A model generated the notes under the pieces. That model did no database searches, was not told where the DNA came from, and saw nothing but the letters and a program-made list of their open reading frames with translations. Positions 1 to 6,212 of a DNA stretch of 15,740 bases are shown piece by piece; position 1 is the first letter of the stretch; each line of letters opens with the position of its first letter. The DNA comes from UBA920 sp964424635. GTDB lineage: Bacteria > Patescibacteriota > Doudnabacteria > UBA920. The stretch is from assembly GCA_964424635.1 (NCBI GenBank), contig CAYRJC010000020.1, positions 1 to 15,740 on the forward strand, in the 5' to 3' direction. A program made the translations under genes and the position numbers.

Positions 1-330
1 AAGACTAAAGAATTTTTAGTTTTAAGTGATAAAGGAAATTCTGGATCGAGAAACTTTGACAAGCAAAGGTTTCATCGTTTGTCGGGGATTTCCCTTGAAG
101 AAAGAGATGCTTTCTTGTGCGAACTAATAGAGATGAAAGGTCATCAAATTCAAGATATTTCTGAAGAAGACATAGAATTAGCTTTGAAGTCTTCGGTCGC
201 CTTTAAACAATTACCCTATACAACAATTGACAGCAAAGGCTCTCCGGTTGTGATTGTTAACCTAACAGGAAGACAAGAAAAAACAATTATTACAGTAGAA
301 GAGACTTTGCAATATCTGCAACAAATATAA
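1..330 (+). CDS. 3' end of an unrecognised protein gene (5' truncated by window)
   Basis: Frame 1 is open from the first base of the window to TAA at 328-330, giving the last 109 residues of a protein whose start lies upstream. A TTG at 79 is an internal Leu codon rather than a start: no SD site precedes it and the frame continues upstream. The visible part is soluble and acidic in its first half (a run of Glu/Asp residues around codons 33-60) and ends in a predicted beta-rich stretch followed by a short helix (VEETLQYLQQI). I see no membrane segment and recognise no family. A strong intrinsic terminator follows 15 bases after the stop, so this is the last gene of its transcript. Coding status is well supported by the open frame and the terminator; function is unknown. 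Confidence 0.7.
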   Translation, partial: KTKEFLVLSDKGNSGSRNFDKQRFHRLSGISLEERDAFLCELIEMKGHQIQDISEEDIELALKSSVAFKQLPYTTIDSKGSPVVIVNLTGRQEKTIITVEETLQYLQQI

Positions 331-345
331 AGTATTTGGATTTAC

Positions 346-372
346 ACCACGCTAAATTAGTGTGGTTTTTTT
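346..372 (+). terminator. Intrinsic terminator after the first gene
   Basis: CCACGCTA (347-354) pairs with TAGTGTGG (358-365) across a 3-base loop, with one G-T wobble and an extra A-T pair at 346/366. A run of seven T (366-372) follows directly. This is a typical rho-independent terminator. Confidence 0.85.
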
Positions 373-387
373 ATGCACCAATTCACA

Positions 388-411
388 TGATATAATTGAG
401 GTGATAGGAGG
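388..411 (+). promoter_or_regulatory. Extended -10 promoter and strong SD for the 111-aa gene
   Basis: TGATATAAT (388-396) is an extended -10 with a perfect TATAAT at 391-396. The -35 zone falls in the T-run of the preceding terminator and is not recognisable. AGGAGG at 406-411 sits 5 bases before the ATG at 417. The predicted transcript start near 403 gives a leader of about 14 bases, just enough for the SD. Confidence 0.7.
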
Positions 412-416
412 AAATT

Positions 417-752
417 ATGGATAGTGATATTAGGTTAAACCCAAATTATAAACCGATTACAAACTTTTTAAGATTAGTAGAAGAAGGAAATACCCAGTAT
501 ACAGAAAAAATGAGACGACTGGCTGTTGATATTGGTAATTGTGTCTGGAAAGTCAGGCATAAACCCACTAAGATTTTACTCAGGCGACTTAAGAAATTTT
601 TTATCAGCTCTCAATGGTTCAAAAAAGTTAGGATTATTCATAACAAATTATATCTTTTTAGAAGAAAAGGAAGGTTTGCTATCGTGTTAAGTCATGTGCA
701 GCTATATTCTTTAAAAATGTTTGCTAAAGAAAATAGGCAGCAAAAAATTTAA
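417..752 (+). CDS. Small basic orphan protein, 111 aa
   Basis: I do not recognise this protein. ATG at 417 is chosen because a perfect AGGAGG lies 5 bases upstream behind an extended -10 promoter, and a terminator follows 4 bases after the stop, so the gene is a self-contained single-gene unit. The product is strongly basic: Lys/Arg are concentrated in the middle (about residues 43-63, containing KVRHK and LLRRLKK) and again at 69-87 and the C-terminus. No membrane helix or signal peptide is evident; predicted structure is mostly helical with a beta hairpin near LYLFRRKGRFAIVL. A nucleic-acid or membrane-surface contact would be compatible with the charge, but that is a guess. It reads the same way as the neighbouring HAD gene but has its own transcript. 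Confidence 0.75.
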   Translation: MDSDIRLNPNYKPITNFLRLVEEGNTQYTEKMRRLAVDIGNCVWKVRHKPTKILLRRLKKFFISSQWFKKVRIIHNKLYLFRRKGRFAIVLSHVQLYSLKMFAKENRQQKI

Positions 753-756
753 CCAC

Positions 757-780
757 AATGCGTATTAATTACGCATTTTT
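757..780 (+). terminator. Intrinsic terminator after the 111-aa gene
   Basis: AATGCGTA (757-764) pairs with TACGCATT (770-777) around the loop TTAAT, followed by T-rich sequence (776-785, interrupted once by A). Confidence 0.8.
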
Positions 781-784
781 ATTT

Positions 785-793
785 TGCTATAAT
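785..793 (+). promoter_or_regulatory. Extended -10 promoter for the HAD gene
   Basis: TGCTATAAT (785-793) is an extended -10 with a perfect TATAAT. It starts in the tail of the preceding terminator. The -35 zone (about 765-770) is the terminator loop and arm and is a poor match. The expected start near 800 gives a leader of about 55 bases. Confidence 0.6.
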
Positions 794-854
794 AAAAGAA
801 AGTTAAATACCTTTATTTTGATATCTAATTCTGTAAAATAAGAAAGGAAATTTT

Positions 855-1655
855 ATGCAAATCAAAAATATAAAAAACTTAAAACCAAAAAAACTAATTG
901 TTTTTGATATGGATGGTACAATTTCTGCTACTAAGTCTCCGATTGATCAAGAAATGTCTCAGTTGTTAATTGAACTATTGGCAAGTCATAAAGTCGCTAT
1001 CGTGAGTGGCGCTAAGTATGATATTTTTAAACAACAAATTATCGCTTACCTTAAAGCTCCAAAAACAATTTTTAAAAATCTATTTTTATTTCCTACTACG
1101 GGTACAGCATTTTATCGGTATAATAGCGGGTGGAAAAATATTTACAAATTGCAATTGAGTAAGGCAGAAAAATCAAAAATTATGAAAACTTTTGATTTAG
1201 TATTTAAAGAAATAGGTTATAAGCACCCCAAAAAAGTTTACGGTAAAGTAATAGAAGATCGCGGCAGTCAGGTAACTTTTTCTGCACTTGGTCAGGATGT
1301 GGTAGCAGTTTTAGGAAAAAGAGGCGTAAAAATGAAAGAAGAGTGGCGAGAAAAGTACACACCTCTTAAGCTCCAAATAGCTAAATTAATGGCTAAGTAT
1401 ATACCAGAATTAGAAATACGTGCTGCTGCTTTTACCTCTATTGATATTACTAAAAAGGGGATTGATAAATCTTATAGTTTGCAGCAGATGGAGAAGCATC
1501 TAAATGTAAAAATTAAGGACATGCTGTTTATTGGTGATGCAATATTTCCAGGTGGTAATGATTACGCAGTAACAAAAACCAAAGTGGACTATATAAAAGT
1601 TAAGAACCCAGAAGATACTAAAAAAATCATTAAGCAGATTTTAAAAGTAAAATAG
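855..1655 (+). CDS. HAD-superfamily IIB phosphatase (phosphomannomutase-like)
   Basis: A 266-aa cytoplasmic HAD hydrolase of subfamily IIB, Mg-dependent enzymes that remove or transfer phosphate on sugar phosphates. Motif I is FDMDGT with nucleophile D18 and acid/base D20; motif II is VSG at 50-52; motif III is the Lys in GIDKSY (K205); motif IV is GDAIFPGGND at 227-236, with D228 and D236 as metal ligands. The cap domain between motifs II and III carries EDRGSQVTFSALGQ (134-147), seen in bacterial HAD-IIB proteins often annotated phosphomannomutase. TSIDITKKGIDKS before motif IV is also typical. Length fits the family. The start is ATG at 855 behind a weak AAGGA (844-848). It has its own promoter and converges with trpS. 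The fold is certain; the substrate is not visible from sequence. Confidence 0.88.
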   Translation: MQIKNIKNLKPKKLIVFDMDGTISATKSPIDQEMSQLLIELLASHKVAIVSGAKYDIFKQQIIAYLKAPKTIFKNLFLFPTTGTAFYRYNSGWKNIYKLQLSKAEKSKIMKTFDLVFKEIGYKHPKKVYGKVIEDRGSQVTFSALGQDVVAVLGKRGVKMKEEWREKYTPLKLQIAKLMAKYIPELEIRAAAFTSIDITKKGIDKSYSLQQMEKHLNVKIKDMLFIGDAIFPGGNDYAVTKTKVDYIKVKNPEDTKKIIKQILKVK

Positions 1656-1660
1656 ATAAT

Positions 1661-1691
1661 AAAAAACCAGACTATAACAGTCCAGTTTTTT
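1661..1691. terminator. Possible bidirectional terminator between HAD gene and trpS
   Basis: Six A (1661-1666) plus C1667 pair with G1685 plus six T (1686-1691); inside is a two-by-two mismatch and the short stem GACT/AGTC (1670-1673 with 1679-1682). It overlaps the last codons of trpS. The GC core is weak, so efficiency is uncertain on either strand. Confidence 0.45.
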
Positions 1692-2646
1692 CTTTCACTT
1701 CTTCCATGGTTTTTTGAGCCACTTCTCTGGCTTTTTCGGCGCCATCTGCTAAGATTCGAGCCAACTCACTTTTATCATTTAGTAGTTCTTGTTTTTTCTT
1801 TCTAAAATCTGCAAAGTAACTATCAAGAGAATCAGCTAAAGAATCTTTTAGCTCACTATACTTAATATTGTTATTTTTAATTGCTTCCCTGAATTGAGCT
1901 ACTGCAATAGAATCGCCAAATTCCTCCAATAAAAACATAAGGTTTTCTACCCCATTACTATCCTCACTGCCTGTAGCTGTTACAGCCTTTTTTAATTTAG
2001 CTCTGATTTCGCTAGGGGAGTCGTCCATGTATAATGGCTCATCTCCTGTTTTGCTCATTTTTTTTGAAGGATCTTTAAGACTCATTATTCGCAGTGGTTT
2101 GCGGGTAAATGATTTTGGTTCTGGAAAAAGTTCTCCAAATTGCTTATTAAATTTTCTAGCCAGTAATCTCGCTAATTCTAAATGTTGAATTTGATCTTCT
2201 CCGACTGGAACGAAATTTGGTTTGTACAAAAGAATATCTGCTGCCATTAAAGTTGGATAGGTGAGAAGTCCGGCATTAACAGAATCTTTTTGAGTACGTC
2301 CCTTATCTTTGAATTGAGTCATTCGTTCTAGTTCTCCAACAGGTGTAATACAATTGAAAATCCAAGCCAATTCTGTGTGTTCTAAAACGTGGTTTTGAAT
2401 GAAAATCACAGATTTTTCTGGATCTAAGCCACTAGCAATATATTCGGCTACAACTTCTAATGTATCTTGTCTTAGTTTTTTAGGATCCCTTGGTACTGTT
2501 AGGGAATGTAAATCAGCAATAAAAAAATAACATTGTAATTTGTCTTCATTTTGAATATCAACAAATTGCTTTAATGCCCCTAGATAATTACCAATATGCA
2601 TCCGGCCGGTTGCTTGAACACCGGAGAGAATAGTTTCTTTTTTCAT
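1672..2646 (-). CDS. trpS: Tryptophanyl-tRNA synthetase
   Basis: A class Ic aminoacyl-tRNA synthetase that charges tRNA-Trp with tryptophan using ATP. The 324-aa length is normal for bacterial TrpRS. The Rossmann catalytic domain opens with SGVQATGRMHIGNYLGAL, containing the HIGH signature as HIGN (17-20). LMAADILLY (133-141) carries D137, matching the indole-recognising Asp of characterised enzymes, and GEDQIQHLELAR follows. The second ATP motif is KMSKT (196-200). The C-terminal helical part binds the anticodon. The ATG at 2644-2646 has no SD site; instead TATAAT lies six bases upstream, so the mRNA is probably leaderless. It is transcribed alone, divergent from the orphan pair at 2745 and convergent with the HAD gene. 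Confidence 0.98.
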   Translation of the reverse strand: MKKETILSGVQATGRMHIGNYLGALKQFVDIQNEDKLQCYFFIADLHSLTVPRDPKKLRQDTLEVVAEYIASGLDPEKSVIFIQNHVLEHTELAWIFNCITPVGELERMTQFKDKGRTQKDSVNAGLLTYPTLMAADILLYKPNFVPVGEDQIQHLELARLLARKFNKQFGELFPEPKSFTRKPLRIMSLKDPSKKMSKTGDEPLYMDDSPSEIRAKLKKAVTATGSEDSNGVENLMFLLEEFGDSIAVAQFREAIKNNNIKYSELKDSLADSLDSYFADFRKKKQELLNDKSELARILADGAEKAREVAQKTMEEVKEKTGLL

Positions 2647-2652
2647 ATAAAT

Positions 2653-2658
2653 ATTATA
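2653..2658 (-). promoter_or_regulatory. -10 box of a probable leaderless trpS promoter
   Basis: On the minus strand this reads TATAAT, six bases before the trpS ATG, so a start 6-7 bases downstream falls at or next to the A of ATG. The -35 zone is a poor match. Confidence 0.6.
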
Positions 2659-2684
2659 CTAAAGTTTATTTATCTTGCCGAGCC

Positions 2685-2713
2685 TTGACTTAGAGGTGTA
2701 TAATTGGTATAGT
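2685..2713 (+). promoter_or_regulatory. Sigma70-type promoter of the orphan gene pair
   Basis: TTGACT (2685-2690), a 17-base spacer and TATAGT (2708-2713). Predicted start is near 2720. The SD AGGAGG follows at 2733-2738. Confidence 0.8.
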
Positions 2714-2744
2714 TTACTGTTAACAATTCATAAGGAGGTAAAGA

Positions 2745-3164
2745 TTGGGAATGATAAAAATTAATTATAGTCGTGCGGATGAAGTTGTGTATGCGAAAAT
2801 AGTTCGCTTGGCAAGGCTTGCTAAATGGTTGGGGATTGAACTCAATATTAATGAACTTATTAATAATAAGATGGAGTTATTCTCGGATATTTTGCAAGAT
2901 GTTTGTGCCAAACTTTATCAGATTATTTTGACCAAATATCAAGAATTAGAAATGAGTAAGCAGATCTGCGAAGATGCAGAGGATGTAAAATATATTCGTG
3001 AAGATCTTCATTGTAGTGATGTCAGGGTCAGTAGTAAGAAGTATAATCTTTCAGAATTTTTTGTTGAAGCAAAAGTAAGATTTGATTCGGATTTACAGCT
3101 TATTCCTTCGCAGGTTGTTTGCGCAAATCCTTTTGCTAGTATTAATAATTTTTATGAACGGTAA
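2745..3164 (+). CDS. Orphan cytoplasmic protein, 139 aa, probable TTG start
   Basis: I do not recognise the family. A good promoter and AGGAGG (2733-2738) precede it. The SD lies 6 bases from TTG at 2745 and 12 bases from the in-frame ATG at 2751, so TTG is the better-spaced start; only two residues are at stake. The protein is mostly helical: a helical first half (about residues 10-68) with LARLAKWLG and INELINNKMELFSDILQDVC, then a mixed charged region and a shorter C-terminal part. No signal peptide or membrane helix. Three cysteines in the middle (DVCAK, QICED, LHCSD) do not form an obvious metal motif. The stop codon overlaps the SD of the next 49-codon gene, so the two are co-translated, then stopped by the terminator at 3366-3395. 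Confidence 0.75.
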   Translation: MGMIKINYSRADEVVYAKIVRLARLAKWLGIELNINELINNKMELFSDILQDVCAKLYQIILTKYQELEMSKQICEDAEDVKYIREDLHCSDVRVSSKKYNLSEFFVEAKVRFDSDLQLIPSQVVCANPFASINNFYER

Positions 3165-3175
3165 GGAGAATACTT

Positions 3176-3325
3176 ATGGAAGAACAAAGAGAGAAAGAAA
3201 CTTCGGAAGCTGAAAAAGAATTTTTAGTAGAGGGGGTTGATTATAAAACCCTTCCCGGTGGCTATAAATACAGACCTACTAATCAGAGGGATCCTCATGA
3301 TCACTCCAAGCCAATTCCCAGGTGA
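3176..3325 (+). CDS. Small hydrophilic protein, 49 aa, second gene of the orphan pair
   Basis: ATG at 3176 is preceded by AAGGAG (3163-3168, spacing 7), which overlaps the TAA of the gene upstream; TGA at 3323-3325 ends it. The product has two parts: a charged, Glu/Lys-rich N-terminal half (about residues 2-19) and a Gly/Pro/His-rich tail with VDYKTLPGGYKYRP, ending in basic residues after HDH. There is no membrane helix and no recognised motif; it is probably disordered in isolation. The overlap of stop and SD, the correct spacing and the terminator 40 bases downstream argue for a real gene in an operon with the 139-aa protein, perhaps a partner of it. Confidence 0.65.
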   Translation: MEEQREKETSEAEKEFLVEGVDYKTLPGGYKYRPTNQRDPHDHSKPIPR

Positions 3326-3365
3326 GATATGACATTATGGACTTCCAGTTCGGAAGTTAAGAAAT

Positions 3366-3395
3366 AAAAAAAGATACGAATACTCGTATCTTTTT
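3366..3395. terminator. Bidirectional terminator between the orphan pair and rnj
   Basis: GATACGA (3373-3379) pairs with TCGTATC (3384-3390) over loop ATAC, flanked by seven A (3366-3372) and five T (3391-3395). It can stop transcripts from both strands and serves both converging units. Confidence 0.85.
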
Positions 3396-3399
3396 AAAT

Positions 3400-5334
3400 T
3401 TATACTTCTATTACCACTGGTAATATCATTGGGCGTCGTTGAGTTTTTAAGAATAAGTATTCTCCCACTTCGTCCCGAATTTGCTGGCGAAGGTTTGCCC
3501 AGTTAGGCTCACCTTTACTACCGGCAGTTTCTATCATTTTACGAATTTCATGTTTTACTTCGCGGAGCAAATCTTCATTGTTTTTCATGTACACAAAACC
3601 GCGAGATAGAATTTCTGGTTGAGTAGTTAACTTACCGGTGTGACGGTCAAGTGTTGCGATGATGACAAACATACCATCTTGGGCCATAACTTGCCTGTCA
3701 CGAATCACTACTTCTCCAACATCACCAATTCCCAGACCGTCTACGAATACGTAGCCAGCAGGAACTTTTTCATTTAGAAGTTTTGCTTCCCCGTGTTGGT
3801 TGATTTCTAGAATAGAGCCATTCTCTAAAACAAAGCAATTGTTTTCACTCATGCCAATATTCTGTGCTAGTTTTGCATGACTGGCAAGCATGTGGTGTTC
3901 ACCATGGATCGGGATAAAGAATTTTGGTTTTACTAATTGCATCATGAGCTTAAGCTCTTCTTGCTGACCATGGCCACCAGTGTGAATATCTAAAATTTTG
4001 TTATAAATAACATTTGCTCCAAGTCTGGTAAGGTTGTCAATAACTGTAACAATTGAACGTTCGTTACCAGGAATGGTAGAGGCAGAAATTACCACAGTAT
4101 CATCTTTTTTAACTTTGATAAAACGATGTTCGCCTCTGGACATTCGAGCTAGTTGGGAGCTTTCTTCTCCTTGACCACCAGTTGTCAAAACAACAATTTG
4201 GCTGTCTGGATATCGGTTTGCTTGTTCAGACTTAATAATAATTTTTGGCTGAACTTTTAGATAACCCATAGAAATAGCGATTTCTAATGTGCTGACAATA
4301 GAACGACCAGTAACAATAATTTTACGATTATGCTTGGCAGAAATATCTAATACTTGCTGAATACGAGGAATCAGTGAGGAGAAGCTAGTAAAGATAATGC
4401 GTCCGTTGGCATCCGCAAAAATTTGATCAATTTTCTTTCCTATTTCTTTTTCAGAAACAGAATATCCAGGCTTAACAGCATTAGTTGAATCGCTCATTAA
4501 TGCTAATACGCCCTCTTTGCCATACTGGGCAATTTTACCAAACTCTGCTGGTACTTCGTTAATAGGGGTGTGGTCGATTTTCCAGTCACCTGTATGAATA
4601 ACTTGACCAATTGGCGTACCAATTGATAATCCTACAGAATCTGGGATGTTGTGATTAACTGCGAAAAATCTTATACGAAAACTTCCTGCTGGGACAGTGT
4701 CGTCGCGTCCAACAACATTAAGTTTTGCTCGATCTACTAAATTAAATTCTTCGAGACGCTTCTTAATCATTGCCGCAGATAGCTTCATTGTATAAATTGG
4801 AGGGTCTCCCAACTTAGCTAGTAAATAGGGTAGGGCTCCAATGTGGTCCATGTGACCATGAGTAATAAATATCGCACGGATATTTTTTTTCTTATCTTCT
4901 AAATATTTAGTTTCAGGAATGATGTAATCGATACCTGGAGTTGTTTCGTCTGGAAATGCAAAACCGGCGTCAACTATAATAATATCGTCACCGAATTCAA
5001 AAGCCATCATATTTGCTCCAACTTCTTCGAGTCCACCTAGAGGTATAATGCGAAGAGTATTGCGAGAAACAGTATAAGCGCTATTAGAGCCAGAAGCTGG
5101 ACCTTCTAATGGTGTGATTTGACTTTCGCTTGGTTTAGTAGGTAAAGCTCTGCCTCGGCCGCCAGATGATCTGTTAGATTGTCTGGTTTGTGGGCGCTGA
5201 GTTGGTCTAGTAGACATAGTGCTGCGTTGTGTAGCAGGGTTGCTAGGTCTAGATGGTTTAGCAGGGATTCTGCTAGATTGTGTTCTTCCACTCGGTCTAG
5301 AAGGTGGAGTGGATGAAGTTGGTTTTTTTATCAT
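3400..5334 (-). CDS. rnj: Ribonuclease J (beta-lactamase/beta-CASP RNase) with N-terminal extension
   Basis: RNase J processes and degrades RNA with 5'-to-3' exonuclease and endonuclease activity in the cytoplasm. The metallo-beta-lactamase core starts near residue 93 (LRIIPLGGLEEVGANM) and carries the zinc motif THGHMDH (158-164), followed by HTGDWKIDHTP and, in the beta-CASP and returning core, TTGGQGEESS, SGHGQ-like HTGGHGQQEEL and IPIHGEHHM. A C-terminal domain follows. At 644 aa it is about 90 residues longer than Bacillus RNase J1; the excess is residues 1-85, a Ser/Pro/Thr/Arg-rich, probably disordered, positively charged tail that could bind RNA or partners. The ATG at 5332-5334 has no SD site. 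Upstream lie a weak -10 box close to the start and, farther away, a consensus promoter and a foldable leader. Confidence 0.96.
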   Translation of the reverse strand: MIKKPTSSTPPSRPSGRTQSSRIPAKPSRPSNPATQRSTMSTRPTQRPQTRQSNRSSGGRGRALPTKPSESQITPLEGPASGSNSAYTVSRNTLRIIPLGGLEEVGANMMAFEFGDDIIIVDAGFAFPDETTPGIDYIIPETKYLEDKKKNIRAIFITHGHMDHIGALPYLLAKLGDPPIYTMKLSAAMIKKRLEEFNLVDRAKLNVVGRDDTVPAGSFRIRFFAVNHNIPDSVGLSIGTPIGQVIHTGDWKIDHTPINEVPAEFGKIAQYGKEGVLALMSDSTNAVKPGYSVSEKEIGKKIDQIFADANGRIIFTSFSSLIPRIQQVLDISAKHNRKIIVTGRSIVSTLEIAISMGYLKVQPKIIIKSEQANRYPDSQIVVLTTGGQGEESSQLARMSRGEHRFIKVKKDDTVVISASTIPGNERSIVTVIDNLTRLGANVIYNKILDIHTGGHGQQEELKLMMQLVKPKFFIPIHGEHHMLASHAKLAQNIGMSENNCFVLENGSILEINQHGEAKLLNEKVPAGYVFVDGLGIGDVGEVVIRDRQVMAQDGMFVIIATLDRHTGKLTTQPEILSRGFVYMKNNEDLLREVKHEIRKMIETAGSKGEPNWANLRQQIRDEVGEYLFLKTQRRPMILPVVIEV

Positions 5335-5341
5335 ATGTTTC

Positions 5342-5347
5342 TATATA
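5342..5347 (-). promoter_or_regulatory. Possible start-proximal -10 box for rnj
   Basis: TATATA lies 7 bases before the rnj ATG, placing a transcript start at about the ATG. It is an imperfect box with no clear -35, so this promoter is weaker evidence than the consensus promoter at 5733-5761. Confidence 0.35.
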
Positions 5348-5350
5348 AAG

Positions 5351-5477
5351 AAGAGTGAGTCTTGATTGTCGTAGGTTTTGATTTAGCAAACTGCCTCTAA
5401 AATTAAATGATTAGGCATTGCGATATAAATTTAAACCTTTAGTTTTACTTCCGGAATCTAAAAAAGACTCAACTCTT
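5351..5477 (-). promoter_or_regulatory. Foldable RNA element just upstream of rnj
   Basis: Read on the minus strand, AAGAGTTGAGTCTT (5477-5464) can pair with AAGACTCACTCTT (5363-5351): 13 pairs with a single bulged T, enclosing about 100 bases. Inside, AAACC/GGTTT (5374-5378 with 5433-5437) and GCCT/AGGC (5393-5396 with 5413-5416) nest in the right order. The outer stem ends 16 bases before the rnj start codon. It matches no riboswitch class I can recall. The nesting and length suggest a real RNA fold rather than chance, but conservation has not been tested. Confidence 0.5.
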
Positions 5478-5615
5478 GATAATTATAATTTTTGTGTCTG
5501 TTATGAAATTGTTTTTGAATTTTTCTTTTGGCAAAAATAAACTGTGACCAAATAAAATACCTGACAAGATCAATTTAGTAATCAGAGAAGTGGCTTCCGG
5601 GGCCGCCTTGCTCAT
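5469..5615 (-). CDS. Possible 48-codon upstream ORF in the rnj leader
   Basis: ATG at 5615 opens a 48-aa frame ending in TGA at 5469-5471. The peptide begins MSKAAPEATSLITKL, has a moderately hydrophobic stretch (about residues 11-27) and a Lys/Asn/Ile-rich end. It has no SD site, although several conserved genes here also lack one. The first 25 bases are GC-rich, unlike the rest of the intergenic region. The stop codon lies inside the 5' arm of the leader stem at 5464-5477, so translation would affect that fold. The frame could equally be chance. Confidence 0.25.
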   Translation of the reverse strand: MSKAAPEATSLITKLILSGILFGHSLFLPKEKFKNNFITDTKIIIIKS

Positions 5616-5708
5616 GATATGTCGCGCTATTTATGTTATTAAACATTTAAATAGGCAATTAACACATGAATTACTACTTTCTTATTAGAAAATAAAAACT
5701 CATACGCT

Positions 5709-5725
5709 CTCAATTTTTTATTGAG
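5709..5725 (-). promoter_or_regulatory. Predicted 5'-terminal hairpin of the rnj leader transcript
   Basis: CTCAAT and ATTGAG (5720-5725 with 5709-5714 on the minus strand) form a six-pair hairpin with an AAAAA loop. The transcript start predicted from the promoter at 5733-5761 is A5726, leaving only one unpaired base at the 5' end. Confidence 0.5.
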
Positions 5726-5778
5726 TAAATAGATTATATCAACCCTAGATCAATTTGTCAATCTATTTTGAGTAAATA
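5721..5778. repeat. Direct repeat TTGAGTAAATA flanking the rnj leader promoter
   Basis: TTGAGTAAATA occurs at 5721-5731 and again at 5768-5778, 47 bases apart. One copy covers the transcript start, the other lies just upstream of the -35. Such a pair could bind a regulator on both sides of RNA polymerase, but the repeat is A+T-rich and may be chance. Confidence 0.45.
5733..5761 (-). promoter_or_regulatory. Consensus sigma70 promoter upstream of rnj
   Basis: On the minus strand: TTGACA (5761-5756), exactly 17 bases, TATAAT (5738-5733), with TG one base before the -10. Both hexamers are perfect. It points toward rnj, whose start is about 390 bases downstream, and could drive either the rnj leader or a separate small RNA. 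The region 5335-5825 otherwise holds no convincing gene. Confidence 0.8.
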
Positions 5779-5825
5779 TCGCTTATTTAAAAGGTATTTT
5801 ATATTTGTCAGAGTAAAATATTGAT

Positions 5826-6212
5826 CTATTTTTGGTAGATTTCAATAGGTAAGTTATCAGGATCTAGGAAGAAAAAGAAGTTCTTATTAGTGGTCTCGTC
5901 GATTCGAATTTCTTCAACCACTACATTTTTTCCTATAAGTTCTTTCCTCACTTGCTCAATATTTGATGATGTAAAGGCTAAATGTCTTAAACCTGTTGCT
6001 TCTGGATAGCTAGGACGTTTAGGAGAGTTGGGGAATGAAAATAATTCGATTTGAGTTTGGTTGTTAACTTGTAAATCTAATTTATAAGAATCTCTTTCCT
6101 GGCGGTATGTTTCTTTTATAACTTTAAAACCTAAAACTTCAGTATAAAAATTTTTTGACTTCTGATAATCTGAGGCTATTATCGCAATGTGATGAACAGA
6201 ATTTAGGTTCAT
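5826..6212 (-). CDS. gloA2: VOC-family metalloprotein, YaeR/GloA2 type
   Basis: A 128-aa single-domain vicinal-oxygen-chelate (glyoxalase I fold) protein. VHHIAIIASDYQKSKNFY, RDSYKLDL, TQIELFSFPNSPKRP and GLRHLAF are the signature of the YaeR/SMU1112c subgroup. The four metal ligands are present: H8, E56, H77 and E124, so a dimeric metalloenzyme is expected. Substrates of this subgroup are not established; glyoxalase-like or other small-molecule chemistry is inferred from the fold only. Its ATG overlaps the TGA of the upstream 46-aa ORF by four bases (ATGA at 6209-6212), so it is translated by coupling; it has no SD of its own. No clear terminator follows its TAG at 5826. Confidence 0.93.
   Translation of the reverse strand: MNLNSVHHIAIIASDYQKSKNFYTEVLGFKVIKETYRQERDSYKLDLQVNNQTQIELFSFPNSPKRPSYPEATGLRHLAFTSSNIEQVRKELIGKNVVVEEIRIDETTNKNFFFFLDPDNLPIEIYQK

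Noticed and set aside
3339..3358. Six-pair hairpin ACTTCC/GGAAGT after the 49-aa gene
   Set aside because: No T-run, short stem, and a much better terminator lies 15 bases farther on.
5575..5646. 23-codon ORF beginning MFNNIN in the rnj upstream region
   Set aside because: Overlaps the longer 48-codon frame, has no SD, and is too short to support without conservation data.
5335..5825. tmRNA, RNase P RNA, SRP RNA or 6S RNA in the rnj upstream gap
   Set aside because: None of the conserved core words of tmRNA, RNase P RNA or SRP RNA that I looked for is present, and no closed 6S-like rod is apparent, so the region is left as a structured leader of unknown class.
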